Of a stretch of 64,000 nucleotides of DNA, positions 63,098 through 64,000 are shown in pieces (positions within the stretch are counted from its first letter, which is position 1; each line of letters opens with the position of its first letter). The translations under genes were made by a program, and so were the position numbers. The notes beneath the pieces were generated by a model. The model saw nothing but the letters and a program-made list of their open reading frames with translations. It ran no database searches and was not told the origin of the DNA. The stretch spans positions 62,001-126,000 of the forward strand of contig JAIBEK010000053.1 in NCBI GenBank assembly GCA_019459145.1, in the 5' to 3' direction. Origin of the DNA: Arenimonas sp. (GTDB lineage Bacteria; Pseudomonadota; Alphaproteobacteria; Rhizobiales; Rhizobiaceae).

Positions 63098-64000
63098 TCA
63101 ATTCGTCCGAAAAATAAAACCCATGCGTGAAATCAGCGCAGTTGATGCCAGGGCAAGCACAATCAACCAGAAGTTTAACGATCGATCGTCATTGTTCCAT
63201 TTTGAAACATGCACTAACGCGAGAGTTGCATCCGCGGCCCCACGAGCGTCCAGCGCCACCCCAGAAATGATAGACCCTCGGGCATCGACAATGGCAGAAA
63301 TGCCGTTATTGGCGCTGCGAATGAGCGGCAGACCGGCCTCGACCGCGCGGATTCTGGCCTGCAGGAAGTGCTGATAGGGACCTGGCGTCACCCCGAACCA
63401 GGCGTCATTCGTCACGTTGAGGATCGCTCCTGCCTCTCCTGCCGGAATGTCGATCTCGTCGGGAAAAATGATCTCGTAGCAGATCAGCGGATAGAGACCG
63501 ACGCCCGAAGGAAGGGAGAGCAGCGCCCGCTCCGAAGCCGCCGAGAAGCCGCCGGGCAGGCTTATGAGGTTGTCGAAGCCGACCCTGCGCAACACGTCCT
63601 CATAGGGAACATATTCTCCGAACGGTGTCAGGTGAACCTTGTCGGACGCCGACAGGATCTGCCCCTTGTCGTCGATCATGTAGACCGAATTGTAATAGCG
63701 CGGCGCCTGCCCCGCCCCCTGCTCCTCGGCGCGCACCGCACCGCTCACCAGCACCTGCCCGTCCTTCAGCACATCGGCGATCCGCGCCAGGGCGTCGGGA
63801 TGTTCGGTCAGGATGAAGGGAATGGAGGTTTCCGGCCAGACGATCAGATCGGGCTGCGGCTTTCCGGCCTCTACAGGCTGGGCAGACAATTCCAGGTGCT
63901 GGTTGAATATGTCGATGCGGTCAGCGTTTTCGAGCTTGCGCGCCTGGTCGATCACCGGCTGGACCAGCCGCACCGTCAGCGTCTTCTCATCCCTCGGCAG
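63098..64000 (-). CDS. lnt: Apolipoprotein N-acyltransferase, C-terminal part (runs off the right edge)
   Basis: The last 301 residues of Lnt, which adds the third acyl chain to lipoproteins in the inner membrane. The nitrilase-like domain shows the catalytic Glu in LIVWPETSIPF, Lys in SDKVHLTPFGEYVPYE and Cys in YPLICYEIIFP, plus NDAWFGVTPGPYQH. A final helix (about FWLIVLALASTALISRMGF) ends the protein. The frame is open to position 64000 (LPRDEKTLTVRLVQPV), so the N-terminal membrane region lies outside. The Sinorhizobium homologue is the acid-tolerance gene actA. Confidence 0.93.
   Translation of the reverse strand: MPRDEKTLTVRLVQPVIDQARKLENADRIDIFNQHLELSAQPVEAGKPQPDLIVWPETSIPFILTEHPDALARIADVLKDGQVLVSGAVRAEEQGAGQAPRYYNSVYMIDDKGQILSASDKVHLTPFGEYVPYEDVLRRVGFDNLISLPGGFSAASERALLSLPSGVGLYPLICYEIIFPDEIDIPAGEAGAILNVTNDAWFGVTPGPYQHFLQARIRAVEAGLPLIRSANNGISAIVDARGSIISGVALDARGAADATLALVHVSKWNNDDRSLNFWLIVLALASTALISRMGFIFRTN

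Overview
The window reads as a chromosomal segment of an alphaproteobacterium of the Rhizobiaceae (Hyphomicrobiales). Indicators are the high GC content, rhizobial gene orders such as lnt-praR-metK-trmB and rpmH-rnpA-yidC...engB...argB, small rhizobial families (DUF1150, DUF3096), and a mosaic palindromic repeat of the type found between rhizobial genes. It is mostly core and metabolic chromosome. I see no prophage, insertion sequence, CRISPR array or conjugative element.

Region by region. 1-4.6 kb (all minus): nitrate assimilation control and uptake, nasT-nasS-[leader]-nrtA-nrtB. The nrtA leader has a sigma-54 promoter, ANTAR-target hairpins and a terminator; nrtB carries an in-frame stop. 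4.7-12.6 kb: UDP-glucose dehydrogenase, a PRC-barrel protein, fadD, pgi, a fructokinase, pyrE and a 51-residue DUF3096 gene. 12.6-18 kb: pyrC, then a signalling operon (receiver, cysteine-free molybdopterin-fold protein, hybrid histidine kinase, HD-GYP c-di-GMP phosphodiesterase). 18-25 kb: a Crp-type regulator, a proline-racemase-family enzyme with a Ser/Cys active-site pair, and divergent 5-oxoprolinase genes pxpC/pxpB and pxpA. The pxpA arm continues into a biotin carrier, a biotin carboxylase and a degenerate third carrier-like protein. 25-29 kb: a lipoprotein hydrolase, trxC divergent from a small SqrR/BigR-like ArsR repressor, a CoA-transferase and tRNA-Arg(ACG). 29-33 kb: a sensor kinase and a chemoreceptor. 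33-41 kb: rpmH-rnpA-yidC, a DMT transporter, engB, a fasciclin/rskA/sigK module, and argB.

41-46 kb: a second DMT transporter and a probable D-basic-amino-acid module (DauA-like dehydrogenase, LysR regulator, Lys/Arg/Orn-type binding protein), then a HAD nucleotidase. 46-51.5 kb: an EF-hand protein, a LOG-family protein, and the lysine-biosynthesis run dapD-DUF805-dapE-membrane protein. 51.5-55 kb (minus): arsC-arsH and def-fmt-truA. 55-60 kb: a globin-coupled chemoreceptor, rmuC, ribokinase and a nucleoside hydrolase. 60-64 kb: DUF1150, trmB, metK, praR/phrR and the 3' part of lnt.

The points most worth following are these. (i) The 5-oxoprolinase locus contains every part of a split urea-carboxylase-type biotin enzyme plus a lysine-less pseudo-carrier. 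(ii) An identical-geometry dyad, TTTAG[C/G]AAT-N20-ATT[G/C]CTAAA, lies in front of both chemoreceptor genes 24 kb apart. (iii) The NasS-NasT/leader RNA switch is complete. (iv) nrtB has a nonsense codon. (v) A near-leaderless persulfide-sensor-like ArsR gene is divergent from trxC. All functional statements come from reading motifs by eye; no database search was run.
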